A DNA stretch of 64,000 nt from the NCBI GenBank assembly GCA_003674045.1, contig PENC01000002.1:868001-932000 (forward strand), read 5' to 3'. Every line of letters begins with the position of its first letter. The stretch's first letter is position 1. The notes beneath the pieces were generated by a model that searched no databases, was not told where the DNA came from, and was given only the letters and a program-made list of their open reading frames with translations. Position numbers and translations under genes: made by a program. The DNA comes from Streptomyces griseocarneus (GTDB taxonomy: Bacteria > Actinomycetota > Actinomycetes > Streptomycetales > Streptomycetaceae). Positions 60,308 to 64,000 of the stretch are shown here, one piece after another.

Positions 60308-61264
60308 TCAGTCGAAGGGGACTTCCAGCCCCGCGCCTTGCTCCAGCGCGCGGCGGTAGAGCAGGTCGCACGTGAGCGCGTCCTCCGCCGGTAGGCCCAC
60401 CGACGTGAAGACCGTGGTCTCGGTCGCGTCGCGGCGGCCGGGGTGGTGGGCGGTGAGGACGGCGCCCAGCTCGGTCAGGGCGGGGCTGGGCGGGAGGGCG
60501 CCGTCGGCGATGGCGAGGATGAGGTCGCCCGCCTCGCGCAGGGCGGCGTCGGCGGACTCGACGAAGAGCGAGGAGCGGGCGAGGAGGGCGGCGGGCAGCT
60601 CGCGGCGGGCCGGGCCGTAGCCCCCGACGGCGCTGACGTGCAGCCCTTCTCGGGGCAGCGCGGCGTCCTCGAACAGCGGGTCGGCGGCAGAGGTGAGCGT
60701 GCAGATCACGTCGGCGTCGGCGATCGCCGTGCCGAGGCTCTCGTGGACCTCGACGCCGATGCCCTGCCCGCGGGCCCATTCGGCGACCGCGCGGGCCTTG
60801 TCCACGCCGCGGCTGTGCAGCCGGATCTCCGTCCAGGGCCGGATGCGGGCGAGCCCCGCCAGGTGCCCCTTCGCCTGCTCCCCGGCTCCGACGACAGCCA
60901 GCACACGGGCGTCGGGGCGGGCCAGCCGGTCGGTGGCGGACACGGTCACGGCGGCCGTACGCAGCCGGGTCACCGCGGCGGCGTCCAGCACGGCCAGCGG
61001 GCGCCCCGTCACGGCGTCGAAGACGGTGGCCAGCCCCTGCACACCAGGCAGCCCGTGCGCGGGCGCGCCCTCGAACAGCGTGAGCGTCTTGACGGTGAGC
61101 GTCCCCGCGTGCGCCGCGGGCATCAGCAACAACTCACCCCCGTCGACGTCCACGGCACTTCGCGCGAACCGCGGCGAAGACCCGAAAGCATCCCCGATCA
61201 CGTCGGCGAGCTCGGACACGGTCAGCAGATCGTCGATGGCACTCGCGTCGAGGAACGTCAGCAC
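60308..61264 (-). CDS. Ornithine cyclodeaminase / mu-crystallin family protein
   Basis: A 318-residue NAD(P)-dependent enzyme. GELLLMPAAHAGTLTVKTLT has the substrate-binding Lys region; VLAVVGAGEQAKGHLAGLAR is the Rossmann loop; VICTLTSAADPLF and HVSAVGGYGPARRELPAALL follow. The family includes ornithine cyclodeaminase, ketimine reductase and amino-acid dehydrogenases; the substrate cannot be told. GTG at 61,262-61,264 with weak RBS. It is divergent from the sdh operon. Confidence 0.88.
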   Translation of the reverse strand: MLTFLDASAIDDLLTVSELADVIGDAFGSSPRFARSAVDVDGGELLLMPAAHAGTLTVKTLTLFEGAPAHGLPGVQGLATVFDAVTGRPLAVLDAAAVTRLRTAAVTVSATDRLARPDARVLAVVGAGEQAKGHLAGLARIRPWTEIRLHSRGVDKARAVAEWARGQGIGVEVHESLGTAIADADVICTLTSAADPLFEDAALPREGLHVSAVGGYGPARRELPAALLARSSLFVESADAALREAGDLILAIADGALPPSPALTELGAVLTAHHPGRRDATETTVFTSVGLPAEDALTCDLLYRRALEQGAGLEVPFD

Positions 61265-61366
61265 ACCACCAGCATGGCACGCACCCCCCTCCAATAGGCA
61301 GACCCTATGGAGATGAGTCGAACGATGTATTAGACCTCTCAGTCGGCCCTCCTTAAGGTCGTGGAC

Positions 61367-62071
61367 ATGGCATTGGCAACGCGGACGGACCGACGGCCGT
61401 CCATCACGCGTACGTTCTGGGGATCGACCGTCGGCAAGAAGACCGTGATGGCCGCGACCGGTCTCGTCATGATCGCGTACCTGGCCGTCCACGCGCTGGG
61501 CAACGCCAAGATCTACTTCGGCGCCGGGGACTTCAACGACTACGGCCACTGGCTGCGCGTCATGGGCGCCCCGGTCCTGCACCGCGAGTGGGGCCTGTGG
61601 ATCGCCCGCGTGGTGCTGTCGGCCTCCGTGATCCTGCACGGGGTGTCCGCCTACCAGCTGAGCCGCCGCGACATCAAGGCCCGCAGCACGCAGTACGTGC
61701 ACAAGCGGCCGCGCGCGAGCTACGCGACGCGCACGATGCGCTGGGGCGGGATCATCCTCGGCCTGTTCATCGTCTGGCACATCCTGGACCTGACCACGGG
61801 CACCGTGCACCCGGGCTTCCAGGAGGGCCACCCGTACCAGAACGTGGTGGACACCTTCTCCACCTGGTACGGCAACGTCATCTACATCGTGGCGATGCTC
61901 GCCCTCGGCATGCACATCCGGCACGGCTTCTGGAGCGCCGCGCAGACCCTGGGCGTCGGCAACGCGACCCGCGACCGCGTCCTCAAGACCGTCGCCAACG
62001 TCCTCGCGCTGCTGCTGACCGCGACCTTCATCTCCGTCCCCGTCGGCGTCATGACCGGAGTGGTGAGCTGA
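61367..62071 (+). CDS. sdhC: Succinate dehydrogenase cytochrome b subunit
   Basis: A 234-residue, five-helix membrane anchor of the SdhC/FrdC type that binds two hemes. Helices include [20 protein letters not shown] (His ligand), [20 protein letters not shown] (His), [20 protein letters not shown] (His), [20 protein letters not shown] (His) and [20 protein letters not shown]. It passes electrons from succinate to menaquinone. ATG at 61,367 lies 8 bases after AAGG. One base separates its stop from the sdhA start. Confidence 0.95.
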   Translation: MALATRTDRRPSITRTFWGSTVGKKTVMAATGLVMIAYLAVHALGNAKIYFGAGDFNDYGHWLRVMGAPVLHREWGLWIARVVLSASVILHGVSAYQLSRRDIKARSTQYVHKRPRASYATRTMRWGGIILGLFIVWHILDLTTGTVHPGFQEGHPYQNVVDTFSTWYGNVIYIVAMLALGMHIRHGFWSAAQTLGVGNATRDRVLKTVANVLALLLTATFISVPVGVMTGVVS

Positions 62072-62072
62072 C

Positions 62073-64000
<1,928 letters not shown>

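Overview
The window is high-GC actinobacterial DNA with Streptomyces gene content: Shine-Dalgarno-led GTG/TTG starts, many ATGA/GTGA overlaps, an SsbB/DynA/DynB sporulation-division locus, an EttA gene, a type II polyketide synthase, a SARP regulator, Scr1-type XRE/DUF5753/DUF397/DUF6879 genes and paired sigma-factor/CU044_5270 modules. I infer one Streptomyces chromosome, with a conserved housekeeping block on the left (1-12 kb), a large accessory region (12-61 kb) and the start of a succinate dehydrogenase operon on the right (61.4 kb to the end).

Left block (1-12.1 kb): the end of a VWA-type protein, a zinc-ribbon/FHA protein, a group II truncated globin, a conserved hypothetical coupled to a thioesterase, ettA, an LAQTG-anchored thioester surface protein, ssbB, and the two dynamin-like GTPases dynB and dynA. 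It ends at tRNA-Arg(UCU).

Transferred element (12.1-17.06 kb): the last 40 bases of tRNA-Arg are repeated at 17,024-17,063, so about 4.9 kb has been inserted there. It carries a frameshifted tyrosine integrase, a broken HAD hydrolase, two type I-E-like CRISPR arrays (29-base repeats, 32-base spacers, no cas genes), and between the arrays a three-gene WXG100/type VII-secretion-like cassette.

Polyketide region (19.2-34.2 kb and 54.4-60.2 kb): ACP, KS-beta and KS-alpha on the left; a SnoaL-like protein, secreted lipocalin-like protein, NmrA-type reductase, MDR oxidoreductase, CocE-type hydrolase, MFS exporter and MarR regulator; a coupled LLM flavin monooxygenase/3-hydroxyacyl-CoA dehydrogenase/flavin reductase operon; a P450 and a TetR regulator. 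The ActIII-type ketoreductase, Sfp-type PPTase, SARP, two-component pair and ActIV-like metallo-hydrolase lie about 20-25 kb away. The set (ActIII, ActIV, ActVI-1-like, SnoaL-like, flavin reductase) suggests a benzoisochromanequinone-like aromatic polyketide; no aromatase/cyclase is seen in the window. A roughly 119-base dispersed repeat occurs in direct orientation beside KS-alpha and beside the ketoreductase.

Interposed accessory genes (34.2-54.3 kb): a secreted-peptide/ABC ATPase/FtsX permease/GT-C operon that resembles lactococcin-972-type bacteriocin operons; a decaying Scr1-type regulatory operon; a TnpB element with its omega-RNA end; a DUF5753 gene with an in-frame TAG; a secreted alpha/beta hydrolase; a chagasin-like secreted protein; and, most interesting, a cytochrome P450 directly followed by a 20-codon gene ending Asp-Trp-Tyr-Trp-Tyr and a perfect terminator hairpin. 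This looks like a minimal P450-crosslinked RiPP (atropopeptide/tryptorubin-like) locus. A GNAT gene with an 18-codon leader ORF, a nitrilase-fold hydrolase and a second sigma/CU044_5270 pair follow.
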